This document shows, piece by piece, positions 55,454 through 64,000 of a DNA stretch of 64,000 nucleotides (position 1 is its first letter; every line of letters starts with the position of its first letter). The notes under the pieces are model-generated. The model ran no database searches. It had not been told where the DNA came from and saw nothing but the letters and a program-made list of their open reading frames with translations. The position numbers and the translations under genes are program-made. The DNA is taken from assembly GCA_965205225.1 (NCBI GenBank), contig CBDBFZ010000001.1, forward strand, positions 1 through 64,000, read 5' to 3'. This stretch comes from Litorimonas sp965205225 (GTDB lineage Bacteria > Pseudomonadota > Alphaproteobacteria > Caulobacterales > Maricaulaceae).

Positions 55454-56990
55454 CTAAAGTTTCTCGGCAACTTCAAAAGCAACTCGTTCGCCAGATTCCA
55501 TGGCGCCTTCCATTCCTCTGGCGGCTAACGCGGTATGCTCACCCGCAAAATGCACATATCCGGCAGGCTTGGACATGGTCACGCCAAAACTGCTGAGTTG
55601 ACCGGGTTTCCAAGCGGCATAGGCACCGCCGGCAAAGGGATCTAACTGCCAGGACCAGAACTTGACCATTTCCAGAGCTCCTTTCGTGCTGGGACGAATG
55701 CGGGCAAGGTAATCGAGCGCAAAACGATTTGCCTCAGACGCGCCCAGTAGATCAAAATGATTGGCGATACGGTCATTGGCAAACAGCATGAAGCTGATGA
55801 TTTCTTCAGGTTTGTCCGGGTTATTACGAAGCGCGTTAAAGCGTGCGCTGGGTCCATCAGTCCACATTGATGACGACAGTCCATCTTCCTCCCAGAACTT
55901 GCGGGTTGGAACGTAAGAAATGTGAGTGACATTGGTGTAGCCAAGTGTGTGAATGCCGCGGTGCTGTGCATCCGACATATTGATATCCAGATCAATCAAG
56001 CGGAGTGCTGAGAAGGGGCTCGTGACGACAATTCGTTTAGCCTGAACGACTTGTCCATTTTCAATATGCGCTTCAGCCAGTCGCCGTGTCGCGGATGCCA
56101 ACGACTTTCGTGTTCAGATGAATATCCGTTTGGACCCCTCTAGCCATACCCTCAGGAATCCGCTGGTTTCCCCCGAACGCGGCAAAGGGTGAGCCCTCAC
56201 GTTTGATCTGTGAGCTTTGCTGACCGAATGCGATGATATTGTACATCATCAGTGCTGATAAGGCGTGAGGGCCGTGCTCATCACCATAACTCATATTGGT
56301 TCCGATCGCGAGTTCGATGGCGCGTTGACTGAACCCGCGATCCTTGAAGAACTGATAGGCGGAGATGTCGTATTCGGCGAATTTTGGATCAACAAACTGC
56401 TCCGGGCTCGTGAGGGGGTTGGCCTGAGTGTAAAGTTCATATTGAATGATCCAGGGCAGTATTGCCTTGTGCTCATCAAGCATGGGATTGAGTGGGTGTG
56501 TAGCCCAATCCGAAAACTGAATGTGCTGACCACGAATATTCATCATCGCTATGTCGCGCTGTGGGACGGTGCGAGGACGTTCCGGTCCAAGTTCGACACC
56601 GTAAGTTTCCATGGCATTCAGAAGCCGCCCGTAACTGGCTCCGATGTCACTGCCGCCAGCTTCTGGAAAGCCGGGGACGTCGTCCATTGTATAGAGTCGC
56701 CCACCGATGCGATCTCTTCCTTCTAGCAAAATGACTGAATAACCCATCTCTTCGAGAAGCAGTGTCGTGTTTAATTCGGACAGCCCTGCGCCAATAACGA
56801 CAACATCCGCCGTGAGCGCAGAGTTCGGAAGTGTCGGGGCCATAGCCACTCTAACCCGAGGTGTCTGAGTCGGATTACTATCGGTGTTGGTGACTGACGC
56901 GTCGCTGCAGGCTGCAGCTAAACCGGCTGTTCCAAGGGCGGTCCCCACAACCATTCCTCTTCGTGTTAAACTTGAAGATTTTTTCGGCAT
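55454..56990 (-). pseudogene. Tat-exported FAD-dependent amine oxidase, frameshifted
   Basis: N-terminal part 56073-56990: twin-Arg TRRGMVVG, a lipobox-like LAAAC, the FAD motif VVIGAGLSELNTTLLLEE (third Gly replaced by Glu), EGRDRIGGRLYT. C-terminal part 55454-56101 in another frame: NGQVVQAKRIVVTSPFSAL, YAAWKPGQLSSF, YVHFAGEHTA...GMEGAMESGERVA. The two overlap by about 30 nt, so a single indel near 56090 splits the gene. The family oxidises amines or amino acids. Confidence 0.85.
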
Positions 56991-57553
56991 ATGTCTCTCC
57001 AGAATAATCTCATGCGCTCAAATCATCGTACATGTAGAGAATGTAATTGATGTCGTCGGGTCAGCCTTTGATGTGCATCTGGGCGGATTTCACACGGGAT
57101 GTCTTGTCGCTGTTGAGCTAGCGCTCCTGGGCTCGAAAAAATTTCCAAGATCATTTTAATTGCTGTCCCGTTTTTTCGATCCCTATATTCAAGCGGATCT
57201 TGAGAGTAAGTATCTAGCTGTCGTCCAGCCAGATAAGGATCTCACATCGTTACAAACCGGCTTGGGATCGATCCGTAACGCGGCAGTGGGAGACAATTCC
57301 GTTGACGCGGTGATTCGAGAGATGTTCGTTGACCATATTTCGCACGGCGGCGATCATCGTGACGCGTGCAGGTCTGTTTGAGGAAACGCTCAAGGCACAC
57401 GCCCTTATTCCGGAGGCTGAATTGCGGGTGGATGAGTCTATTATCGTATCGGTTCAGGAACAGGCAGCGGCAAGCACGGCGAAACATATTCTGGTGGGTC
57501 TGATGCGTGTCGACCTGTTCCATCGCGTAGTCAGGTCTGGACAGAGCTGAACG
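56991..57553. other. Region with unrecognised coding fragments
   Basis: No clear gene. The plus strand has two overlapping frames with protein-like composition: RFFDPYIQADLESKYLAVVQ near 57170-57230, and AGLFEETLKAHALIPEAEL then AAASTAKHILVGL at 57370-57510. They may be one frameshifted gene ending at 57550. Family not recognised. Confidence 0.3.
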
Positions 57554-57949
57554 GTGTATAGTCATATTATATGGGAGAAGATCGTGAAACAGTCAGCTAA
57601 ATGTCTATTGGGTATTGCTGGGGTGTTCAGCGCTTTGGGCATACCTGCCATGACACAGGAAACTGGCCAACCATTGATAGATCGCGAACTCGACTATCTT
57701 ATGACGCTTTGGTCCGGTGATTTCGATAATCAGGAACAGGTTTCATTCGATACTATGGTAGCTGTTGATAGTTTGCAGAAACAATCGCCTTTTCATGCGC
57801 TTGTTCACGCTATCGACATGCCGTCCCTGGGCGATAACGTTCTTTACGTTGAGGAACGCCCCGGAGGCGATGTTGATAAGGTTAATTCACAACGTGTCTA
57901 TGTTCTCTCCCCCAGTGAGTCCGAACAGGCCATTCGCGTAAAAACTTAT

Positions 57950-58680
57950 GTGTCATGCCTAGTTGATTGGCTCCGCATAGGATCTAAGTCACTATATGCA
58001 ATGAAAATCATTATTCAAAAGGGCCGCATCTGTCCGAACGCAAAATTCGGAAGGTCGTTCGCTGCTTCGCCGCTGATCTGACAGCCCTGCAAACAGCCCA
58101 ACTGACAGGGCTTAACCGCAACACCATCAATCGGATCTACCGCGCTCTTCGCGAACGCATCCATTGGGCCTGCGAGGCGGACAAACCCTTCTTCGGTGTG
58201 GGCGAGGTTGATGAAAGCTATTTCGGCGCAACCCGCGTCAAGGGCAAACGCGGGCGCGGGGCCTATGGCAAGACCACCCTGTTTGGCATCTACGAACGGG
58301 CCGGGCGGGTCTATACCGAGATCGTGCCAGACTGCTCCAGAACCACCCTACAGGGGATTATCCGGGGTAGGGTTGACCCGTCTTCCATCATCAACTCCGA
58401 TGGCTGGCGCGGCTATAACGGACTGGTCGATATAGGCTATGGTCATTATCGGGTAGATCATTCCAGGGACGAGTTCGCCCAGGGCCCGACCCACATCAAC
58501 GGCATCGAAGGTTTCTGGGGGCTGGCCAAGATGCGTCTAGCGAAGTTTAAGGGCGTTCCAAAACACACCTTTCATCTACACCTGAAGGAAACGGAATGGA
58601 GATATAATCACAGGCTTGAAGACAAGTACAAAACCCTGTTACGATACCTCAGAGAAAATCCAATCAACTAGGCATAACCC
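57950..58680 (+). mobile_element. IS1595-family element, copy 3 (731 bp, best preserved)
   Basis: Ends GTGTCATGCCTAGTTGATTGG and CCAATCAACTAGGCATAACCC, with 8-bp target duplication. It serves as reference for copies 1, 2 and 5. Confidence 0.95.
58030..58671 (+). CDS. IS1595-family transposase, copy 3
   Basis: 213 residues, open from CTG at 58030 (LSERKIRKVVRCFAADL). No ATG is available in this frame and a TAA lies 43 bp upstream, so the start is either non-standard or made by frameshift from the ATG at 58001. A helix-turn-helix (TAQLTGLNRNTINRIYRAL), the ISXO2-like core VDESYFGATRVKGKRGRG, INSDGWRGY and HINGIEGFWGLAKMRL with late catalytic residues are intact. Confidence 0.85.
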   Translation: MSERKIRKVVRCFAADLTALQTAQLTGLNRNTINRIYRALRERIHWACEADKPFFGVGEVDESYFGATRVKGKRGRGAYGKTTLFGIYERAGRVYTEIVPDCSRTTLQGIIRGRVDPSSIINSDGWRGYNGLVDIGYGHYRVDHSRDEFAQGPTHINGIEGFWGLAKMRLAKFKGVPKHTFHLHLKETEWRYNHRLEDKYKTLLRYLRENPIN

Positions 58681-59314
58681 AAACTTATATGTTGGGCAAT
58701 GCGTCTGATGTGCTCGTGGATGGTCGTGACCTTTCGAACCTGTCGAATATTACTGCGCCGCGATGGAGATGCTTTGGTGGGGTCGATGGAGCCTGGGCAA
58801 TGCGCGGCCGAGGGTGCCGGTTATCGACACAGAACTCTTCGCATTTCGAAAGAGGGCTTAAATTTTACGGAATCAGTGAAAAGTTTGGACGGTGATATTC
58901 TGAGCGATGTCGCAGAGGGACGGTCGCGAAACATGAAACGGGTTCGCTGGTTCGCCTGCATGGTTGACGTGCCAAAGACCGATCCGAACCGCTCCAACCA
59001 TACGCAGCATTATATTAAGATACATGACCAAGGAGGCGCATATCCCTTTATCCATCCTGACGGCCGGGATATGACTCTGATTATGCGCAACACCTGGTCA
59101 TATGGGATGCAGCGTTATTCCTTCTTTATTGGCGTAATGGACGGTGATGCCCAAGGGCGCACGCTGGTCTATTACTGGGGAATGCCGGGGCAGGACCGGA
59201 TCGGGGTCAATCCGGGATGGGTCCGTATTCAGTATGACCTCGACACGCCGGAGAATGTTCGGCTGCAACACGGATTGAGATCGGATTCCTGATCTATACC
59301 GAACAGAGTCCCAC

Positions 59315-59848
59315 TTATTTTGAGGCTGTTTCTTGTCTCATATATTCGATGACAGCTTGTCGATCACTTACTCTATTAATGCCGATAAAAGCCATTGTCG
59401 TACCTTTGACGTAATCTGCTGGCTTAGCGATAAAAGCATCCAGAGTTTCGTCATTACAGATAATGCCGGACTCGGACAGAGATGCTGAGTAGCTGAAATC
59501 GTCTTGGGCAGCCGCGGGCGCACCGAACAGACCGTGCAAGTTCGGTCCGACTTTGTGGGGTCGCCCAACATCAGTTTCATGACAGGCCCGGCATTTGAAC
59601 CAGACAGTGCGTCCGCGTTTTAGCAGCGCAGCACTATCGAGTGAGTCTGCCTCAGAGGTTCCAACGGAAGCTGTCGTCACGTCAACGCTTTGCGGTTCGA
59701 TGATTTCCTGAGGCTCGACCTGTTGGGATGAACGCGTTTCAATGACAGGGGATTCACTGGATGGTTCGGGATCCGAGCTACCGCACGCAGTCAAGGCTAA
59801 AGCTAAGGCTGTGCAGCCGGCGAAGTTAAGAAGCGATTGAGTAGTCAT
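59315..59848 (-). CDS. c-type cytochrome lipoprotein
   Basis: 177 residues from the ATG at 59848; the open extension to 59911 belongs to the upstream gene. Lipobox LTACGSS, a Ser/Glu-rich linker (about 25-75), then a class I cytochrome c domain: haem motif CRACHE, GPNLHGLFG, and Met ligand in GTTMAFIGI. It resembles cytochrome c2/c550 types anchored to a membrane for electron transfer. Its start overlaps the end of the upstream gene by 23 bp (ATGACTACTCAATCGCTTCT), suggesting translational coupling. Confidence 0.9.
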   Translation of the reverse strand: MTTQSLLNFAGCTALALALTACGSSDPEPSSESPVIETRSSQQVEPQEIIEPQSVDVTTASVGTSEADSLDSAALLKRGRTVWFKCRACHETDVGRPHKVGPNLHGLFGAPAAAQDDFSYSASLSESGIICNDETLDAFIAKPADYVKGTTMAFIGINRVSDRQAVIEYMRQETASK

Positions 59849-60028
59849 AGTCAGGCTCGAAGTAGGCACTAGCCGTGCGTCGATAATATCGCATGAATTC
59901 ATAGCCGTCACGGTGACAATGGAAGCCTAAACTACCGAATTTTCCGTCGAGGTGGCGCGACGCAATGTCGTTGACAGTGAAGACTGTTGAACGGTTCGCG
60001 CCGTCTTCCTTTATGGAGAAATAGATAA

Positions 60029-60753
60029 GGGGTTGCCCTAGATAATTAGTTTAGGGTCTCCTATTTGATTGGCATTTTCCTGAGGTATCTTAGCAGGATT
60101 TTGTATTTATCCTCAAACCTGTGATTATATCTCCATTCGGTTTCCTTGAGGTTGAGATGGAATGTGTGTTTTGGAACACCGTTAAATTTGCGCATATGGC
60201 GCTTCTCTGGGCTCCAGAAACTCTCAATCCCGTTGATGGGATTATGCTTGTCGGAAAAGAGCTTCGAATGATTGATCCGGAAATGCTTGAATTCACAGAC
60301 ATCCAACACGTTATAGCCACGCCAGAAATCCGAATAGACAATGCTGTCAGGAATGACTTTATGCTCAATAATCGGCATCAATGTGGCAGATGGAGGCATT
60401 GGGAATAATCTTCGTATACACCCGTCCACCGCGTTTAACACCCAAATACAGGGATTTTACCCGCTGAACCCCGCCCGCGCTTACCTTTGCGCCGTCCGCC
60501 AAAGTAACTTTCTTCGATCTCGCCACCAAACACATCACCCGCCTCGATCTCAAGCTTTAAAGCGATAATCTCTTGCAGGCGATGAAAATACAAAGCGCCC
60601 CTACTCTTATTCACCCCGACAAGTCGTGAAGGGCAGCGTGCCGTGCGGCCCGACACAAAGTGCTCAATCAAACGCGATTGCTTCCACCAACTTAAACGAC
60701 TCTTCCTCATCATAACTCAATAACACAAAAATCATGTTATCTAGGACAACCCC
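60029..60753 (-). mobile_element. IS1595-family element of a second type (ISPna2-like), copy 4
   Basis: 725 bp, terminal repeats GGGGTTGCCCTAGATAA and GGGGTTGTCCTAGATAA. It differs clearly from copies 1-3 and 5 in ends and in transposase sequence, so it is a separate element of the same family. Confidence 0.9.
60061..60713 (-). pseudogene. IS1595-type transposase, frameshifted
   Basis: N-terminal part 60435-60713 (MRKSRLSWWKQSRLIEHFV, GVNKSRGALYFHRLQEI, EIEESYFGGRRKGKRGRGSAGK) and C-terminal part 60061-60441 (ADYWRGYN-like VYSDFWRGYNVLD, NPINGIESFWSPEKRHM, NLKETEWRYNHRFEDKYK) lie in different frames. EIEESYFGG has Glu where most members have Asp (EADESYFGG). Confidence 0.85.
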
Positions 60754-60992
60754 ATAGATAAATTCAGGCCGTTCGGCGTAGAACGAATATTTCTTCTCGC
60801 GCTTCAGATAGGTGAAGGATGTTCCGTCACTTTCTCGCGTAACATTGAATGAGACACCTTATGAGTGGATTGAAAGGTTATTGACCTCCTGAGTTTGCGC
60901 TCGAAACTCATCGAAGGACAAGGTCATGTCATCGGGACGGAAAGTGACATCGCAAGTAAACCGATTGGCCTTGCGCATTTCAAGAGGGGAGT

Positions 60993-61355
60993 GTGACCTG
61001 CCCCCATGAGGTGGTCCACCCGCTAAGTTAGAGCTTAGCGGTTATGGTTGCCCTTCTAGGCTAACCGGAACGGAGTGTAGGGCAGCCCGGAAGGGCAAGG
61101 CAAGATCGTTTTCGGGACCGGGACCGGTGGTTTGTATCCTAGCGAGCTGTGCGGCCGGATAGTGTTATAATGCTGTCGCCAGCGTTCGATCAATATCTGT
61201 GCCTCCTTCAGGCTGTAGAAGATCTCCCTGTTCAAGAGTTCATCTCTGAGCGTCCCATTGAAGCTTTCGTTATAGCCATTTTCCCAGGGTGACCCTGGCT
61301 CGATGTAGAGCGTCTGCACATCGATCCGGCCCAGCCAGTCTCGGATAGTCTGTGC
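60993..61355 (-). pseudogene. IS3-family fragment, copy 3
   Basis: The right end TGACCTGCCCCCATGAGGTGG at 60996 is intact. Inward come the last 100 codons of orfB (TLYIEPGSPWENGYNESFNG, LIERWRQHYNTIRPHSSLGY, ending YTPFRLA). The rest is missing; the fragment joins acs sequence at about 61352. Confidence 0.85.
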
Positions 61356-62107
61356 TGATCCCATCGGCCGCCTCATGCAGCCAGCGATCACGGCCGTCGA
61401 CCATATTCACAGGATTACCGGTACGGCGCACGACGAGCACTTTCTCGACCATGCCGCCTGCGAGATCACAGGTTTTGTCGACATTCTCTTTCAGCGGAAC
61501 GATCCGTCCGCCGCGAACGCCTTCATCAGCCGTGATCATGAACTGGCTGTCGCAATCGGTAATCCGTCCGGCGAGCACTTCCGGACTGAAGCCGCCAAAG
61601 ACGATGGAGTGGACGGCCCCGATCCGGGCGCAGGCGAGCATCGCATAGGTGGCCTCCAGGATCATTGGCATATAGATCGTGACGCGGCCACCTTTCTGGA
61701 CGCCCATGTCTTTCAAGACATTGGCGAAGTGGCAGACGGCCGAATGGAGTTGTGTAAGTGATGGTCGCCGCATCTCCGGAATCATCACCTTCCCAGATCA
61801 GCGCGACTTTGTCGCCGCGGGTTGCGAGGTGACGGTCAATGCAATTATAAGAAACGTTGAGTTCGCCATCGCTGTACCAGCGCACATGCATGTCAGACTT
61901 GTCCCAAGATACGTCTTTGACCTGTGTATAGAGCTTCGACCAATGCAGGCGCTTTCCTTGCTCGTCCCAGAACCCTTCCGGATCAGCAATCGAGGTGGTG
62001 TACATTTCCCGGTACTTTTCCAGGGTCAGATTGGCCTTGGCTACGAAGTCGGACGGGGCTCTGTATATAGAGGCCTCATTTATTTCAGATAGGGTCGTAG
62101 CCATCAT
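61356..62107 (-). pseudogene. acs: Acetyl-CoA synthetase, 5' part only
   Basis: Start at 62107 or 62104 (MATTLSEINEASIYRAPSDF). DPEGFWDEQGKRLHWSKLY, SYNCIDRHLATRGDKVALIWEGD, a frameshift near 61750, then GVQKGGRVTIYMPMILEATYAMLACARIGAVHSIVFGGFS and DEGVRGGRIVPLKENVD follow. It ends at WLHEAADGIS where an IS3 fragment begins. Acs has about 650 residues; the AMP-binding signature and C-terminal domain are gone. It cannot activate acetate. Confidence 0.92.
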
Positions 62108-62142
62108 TTCAACCTCTTTCTTGAAATTAAAGCATCCGACCT

Positions 62143-63134
62143 TTAGCCTGAAACATATCCGGCAGCATTGAAGTAGTTCCAGCACCCTTCTGGCGAGAAG
62201 AGGTCACAGATTTCCGTGAGGGCGTGGAACATATCGGTAAAGGTTTGCGCACCTATCCTTCGCAGATGCGCTTTGAGTTTGGAGAACGCCATCTCAATCG
62301 GGTTCAAGTCCGGGCTGTAGGGGGGCAAGAAGAGAAACCAGTAACCTGCATCGCGCATGGTTTTGGCCGCGACAGCGTTTTGTGCGTGGCGAGGTTGTCC
62401 AGGATGACGACGGTTCCCGGTGCCAGTTCAGGGACCAGCACCTGTGCGATGTAAGCCGCAAAGACACCTCGCCATCCATCGCGCCTTTGATGACCCAGGG
62501 CGCGATCAGGGCATCTCAATCTCAGGGCATCTGACGTCAAACCGGCGATGAAGGTCTGTGTTCCCCATGGCCCGAAAGGGGCATCCATAAAGAGCCGCTC
62601 TCCTCGCTGCGACCAGCCACGCGCTGGCGGGTCAGGTTCGTTTTAACTGAAGTCTCATCAATGAAAACAACCCGACCCGGTTATGCCGAGACTGCTGGCA
62701 AGCGATGAGCGAACCAGTCGTCGCGTTGTTTCCTTACCCGTGCGCGGCGTCGCTTGGTGGCGACCAACGTTTTTTGTATGTAAAACCGAGTTTGCGCAGG
62801 AACCGGCCAATCGCATCAGGGTGCACCTGAACGCCGGTCGCGTCTGCCAGCGCACCGGCCAGTTCAGGCATGGTCATGTCCCCGTCCTGTTCAATCAGTT
62901 CGACGAGAAAAGACCGGTGGGTATCAAGCTTGCCCTTGCCACGAGGGCGACCTTGCCGCGCGGCCCTGTGGCACGTCCGGTTCGTCGGATCGAAAGACCC
63001 CAACGCGCTCCGGCGGCCGGTGAAAGCTTCAGGCGCAACGCTGCCGCGCGCCCGCTTAACCCTTCTTCAATCAACTTCTGAAACCGCACACGAACTGCTT
63101 CTGGCGAAGGTGCTGACATGAACCATCCTCCCAA
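62143..63134 (-). pseudogene. IS630-family element, frameshifted
   Basis: N-terminal helix-turn-helix from MSAPSPEAVRVRFQKLIEEG at about 63119, LSGRAAALRLKLSP; then MPELAGALADATGVQVHPDA and RFLRKLGFTYKKR (62760-62900). The DDE part is VVILDNLATHK (Asp), LPPYSPDLNPIEMAFSKLKAHLR (Glu), ending FNAAGYVSG. At least three frameshifts. The element sits just upstream of the acs start and likely removed its promoter. The fragment at 9927-10204 is related. Confidence 0.85.
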
Positions 63135-63341
63135 ACACGATGAATCACAAATCAGCTCTCAAGGGGATCCAAACGATTCAGGTTTTGGGTCGGGCGTTTT
63201 AGATATAGGGCAATTTAGAACTCATAACTGTCAGCAGGGTATTGCTGGCAAATGGGCATCGGGAACACCATAAGATATGGCATTTCGATCCACGGTTGCG
63301 TTGAAGGATTCAAAGCTCACCCTGAAAGCGTATAGGAGATC
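63135..63341. other. Intergenic, no gene seen
   Basis: 207 bp between the IS630 relic and the cupin gene. No convincing ORF, repeat or terminator. Confidence 0.4.
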
Positions 63342-63704
63342 TCAAGCGCGCCCATACTCGTCGTCGAAACGCTGAATATCACTCTCATCCAGCACTTCGC
63401 CCGTTTGGATCTCAATAAAGGTTAGCTTGTCTGCCCCCTTATTATGAATGCGATGCTTGGTCTTCGCCGGAATGAAGATCGTTTCGTCTTTCGCGACAGG
63501 GATAGCACTTTCTCCGAGTGTTACTTCGGCATTTCCGTGCAAAATTGTCCAATGTTCACTGCGATGCTCGTGGCTTTGAAGGGACAAGCGAGCGCCTGGC
63601 AGCACGTCAATTTTCTTGACGATAAAGCCATTACCCACGGCCAACACCTCCCAGCGCCCCCATGGGCGCGTATCGCTTTCACCAACTGAATAAACAACGC
63701 TCAT
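63342..63704 (-). CDS. Mannose-6-phosphate isomerase type II-like cupin
   Basis: 120 residues, a stand-alone copy of the C-terminal cupin domain of bifunctional ManC/AlgA enzymes. TRPWGRWEVL, metal-binding His residues in SLQSHEHRSEHW, and FIPAKTKHRIHN are typical. It probably interconverts mannose-6-P and fructose-6-P for GDP-mannose synthesis or hexose use. It lies 104 bp downstream of nagA and may be co-transcribed with it. Confidence 0.85.
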   Translation of the reverse strand: MSVVYSVGESDTRPWGRWEVLAVGNGFIVKKIDVLPGARLSLQSHEHRSEHWTILHGNAEVTLGESAIPVAKDETIFIPAKTKHRIHNKGADKLTFIEIQTGEVLDESDIQRFDDEYGRA

Positions 63705-63808
63705 TTTACTATTACCTCATTGTGTAAGGCTAGGTTCAAGACCTTATTGGTCGAAAACATAGTCCTGGAACTTCATCGATCATGGCTAATCACGACCTCT
63801 CCTCTCAC

Positions 63809-64000
63809 CTAAACCTGCTTCAAATTTTTATCTTGATCAAAGATCAGAAAATCAGCATCGAGCCCGGCCTCTATTTTCCCGATTTTCCTGTCGAGAGCCA
63901 TAAATTCTGCGGGGATTTGGGTCGCCATTCGTACAACTCTCGCAAAGTCCAATCCGAGCATCTCTATTGAATTCTCAACGGCCGAAAGCATGGTCAAATG
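63809..64000 (-). CDS. nagA: N-acetylglucosamine-6-phosphate deacetylase, C-terminal part
   Basis: At least 63 residues, running off the window edge. TMLSAVENSIEMLGLDFARVV, ATQIPAEFMALDRKIGKIEAG and LDADFLIFDQDKNLKQV match the NagA C-terminus, which belongs to the amidohydrolase beta-sandwich. It deacetylates GlcNAc-6-P in amino-sugar and murein recycling. The stop comes a few residues early compared with typical NagA. The product could also be a related deacetylase. Confidence 0.75.
   Translation of the reverse strand, partial: HLTMLSAVENSIEMLGLDFARVVRMATQIPAEFMALDRKIGKIEAGLDADFLIFDQDKNLKQV

Larger units (their letters stand above)
57942..58688. repeat. 8-bp target duplication AAACTTAT around IS1595 copy 3
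   Basis: AAACTTAT at 57942-57949 and at 58681-58688, directly flanking the element. Confidence 0.93.
57584..59292 (+). pseudogene. CpeT/CpcT-family exported protein, interrupted by IS1595 and frameshifted
   Basis: GTG start at 57584 after GGGAGAAG; signal peptide (LLGIAGVFSALGIPAMTQ). Block ELDYLMTLWSGDFDNQEQ, then LYVEERPGGDVDK, QRVYVLSPSE. After removing the IS (57950-58680) and one 8-bp repeat the frame continues TYMLGNASDVLVDGRDLSNL. A 1-nt shift near 58755 then leads to GDALVGSMEPGQCAAEG, VDVPKTDPNRSNHTQHY, DGRDMTLIMRNTWSYGMQRY. CpeT proteins are best known as phycobiliprotein lyases; non-photosynthetic bacterial members have unknown roles. Confidence 0.75.
60021..60761. repeat. 8-bp target duplication ATAGATAA around IS1595 copy 4
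   Basis: ATAGATAA at 60021-60028 and 60754-60761, directly outside GGGGTTGCCCTAGATAA and its inverted partner. Confidence 0.93.
59826..60992 (-). pseudogene. Unknown protein gene interrupted by IS1595 copy 4, 5' end lost
   Basis: With the IS (60029-60753) and one ATAGATAA removed, the minus strand reads RFTCDVTFRPDDMTLSFDEF, an in-frame TAA near 60858, GVSFNVTRESDGTSFTYLK, KKYSFYAERPEFIYFSIKED, RSTVFTVNDIASRHLDGKFG, LGFHCHRDGYEFM and a tail DYDYSIAS. It ends inside the start of the cytochrome gene. The upstream end is cut at 60993 by an IS3 fragment. Family not recognised. Confidence 0.65.

Overview
The window is a chromosomal segment of an alphaproteobacterium, most likely from the Hyphomonadales/Maricaulales side. 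This is inferred from the str operon order (rpsL-rpsG-fusA-tuf-rpsJ), a DUF2336 relic, a TIGR02301 gene, the fabD-fabG-acpP-fabF-mltG-gmk and surA-pdxA-rsmA orders, and an energised Ton operon with DUF3450 proteins. No sequence search was possible, so genus is not assigned. The replicon is decaying under insertion-sequence (IS) expansion: at least seven IS types are present, many copies are nested, and about a dozen host genes are broken.

Layout. 1-2.6 kb: end of an IS5-family (IS427-like) element, an older IS5 relic and a DUF2336 pseudogene. 2.7-9.7 kb: an intact minus-strand Ton operon (two DUF3450 proteins, a large ExbB/TtpC-like protein, ExbB, two ExbD, TonB, a TPR protein) for powering outer-membrane transport. 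9.9-13.7 kb: an IS pile (IS630, IS3, IS5, two IS427-like copies). 13.9-18.7 kb: a single large DUF4011-helicase-nuclease-DUF3320 gene, a probable antiphage defence protein, with a perfect 13-bp inverted repeat just upstream. 18.8-23.1 kb: a three-level nest, IS1595 containing IS3 containing IS5, plus relics.

23.1-28.1 kb: the translation operon rpsL-rpsG-fusA-tuf-rpsJ, closed by a strong terminator directly after rpsJ. 28.1-44.6 kb is mostly housekeeping: oligopeptidase B, a short asparaginase, panD, rpsF-rpsR-rplI, the fatty-acid block fabD-fabG-acpP-fabF with mltG and gmk, rsmA-pdxA-surA and a NUDIX hydrolase, with two further IS427-like copies. 44.6-47.2 kb: SRAP protein, a BrkB-like pseudogene and yaaA.

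47.3-64 kb is accessory and damaged: IS1595, IS5, IS3 and IS630 copies; two unusual secreted proteins (a Cys/GPGN repeat protein and a Gln-rich protein); and broken genes for an AstA-like enzyme, a TPR lipoprotein, an FAD amine oxidase, a CpeT-like protein, an unknown protein coupled to a c-type cytochrome lipoprotein, and acetyl-CoA synthetase. Three IS1595 copies have exact 8-bp target duplications that reveal which gene each one interrupted. The right edge holds a mannose-6-phosphate isomerase-type cupin and the end of nagA.
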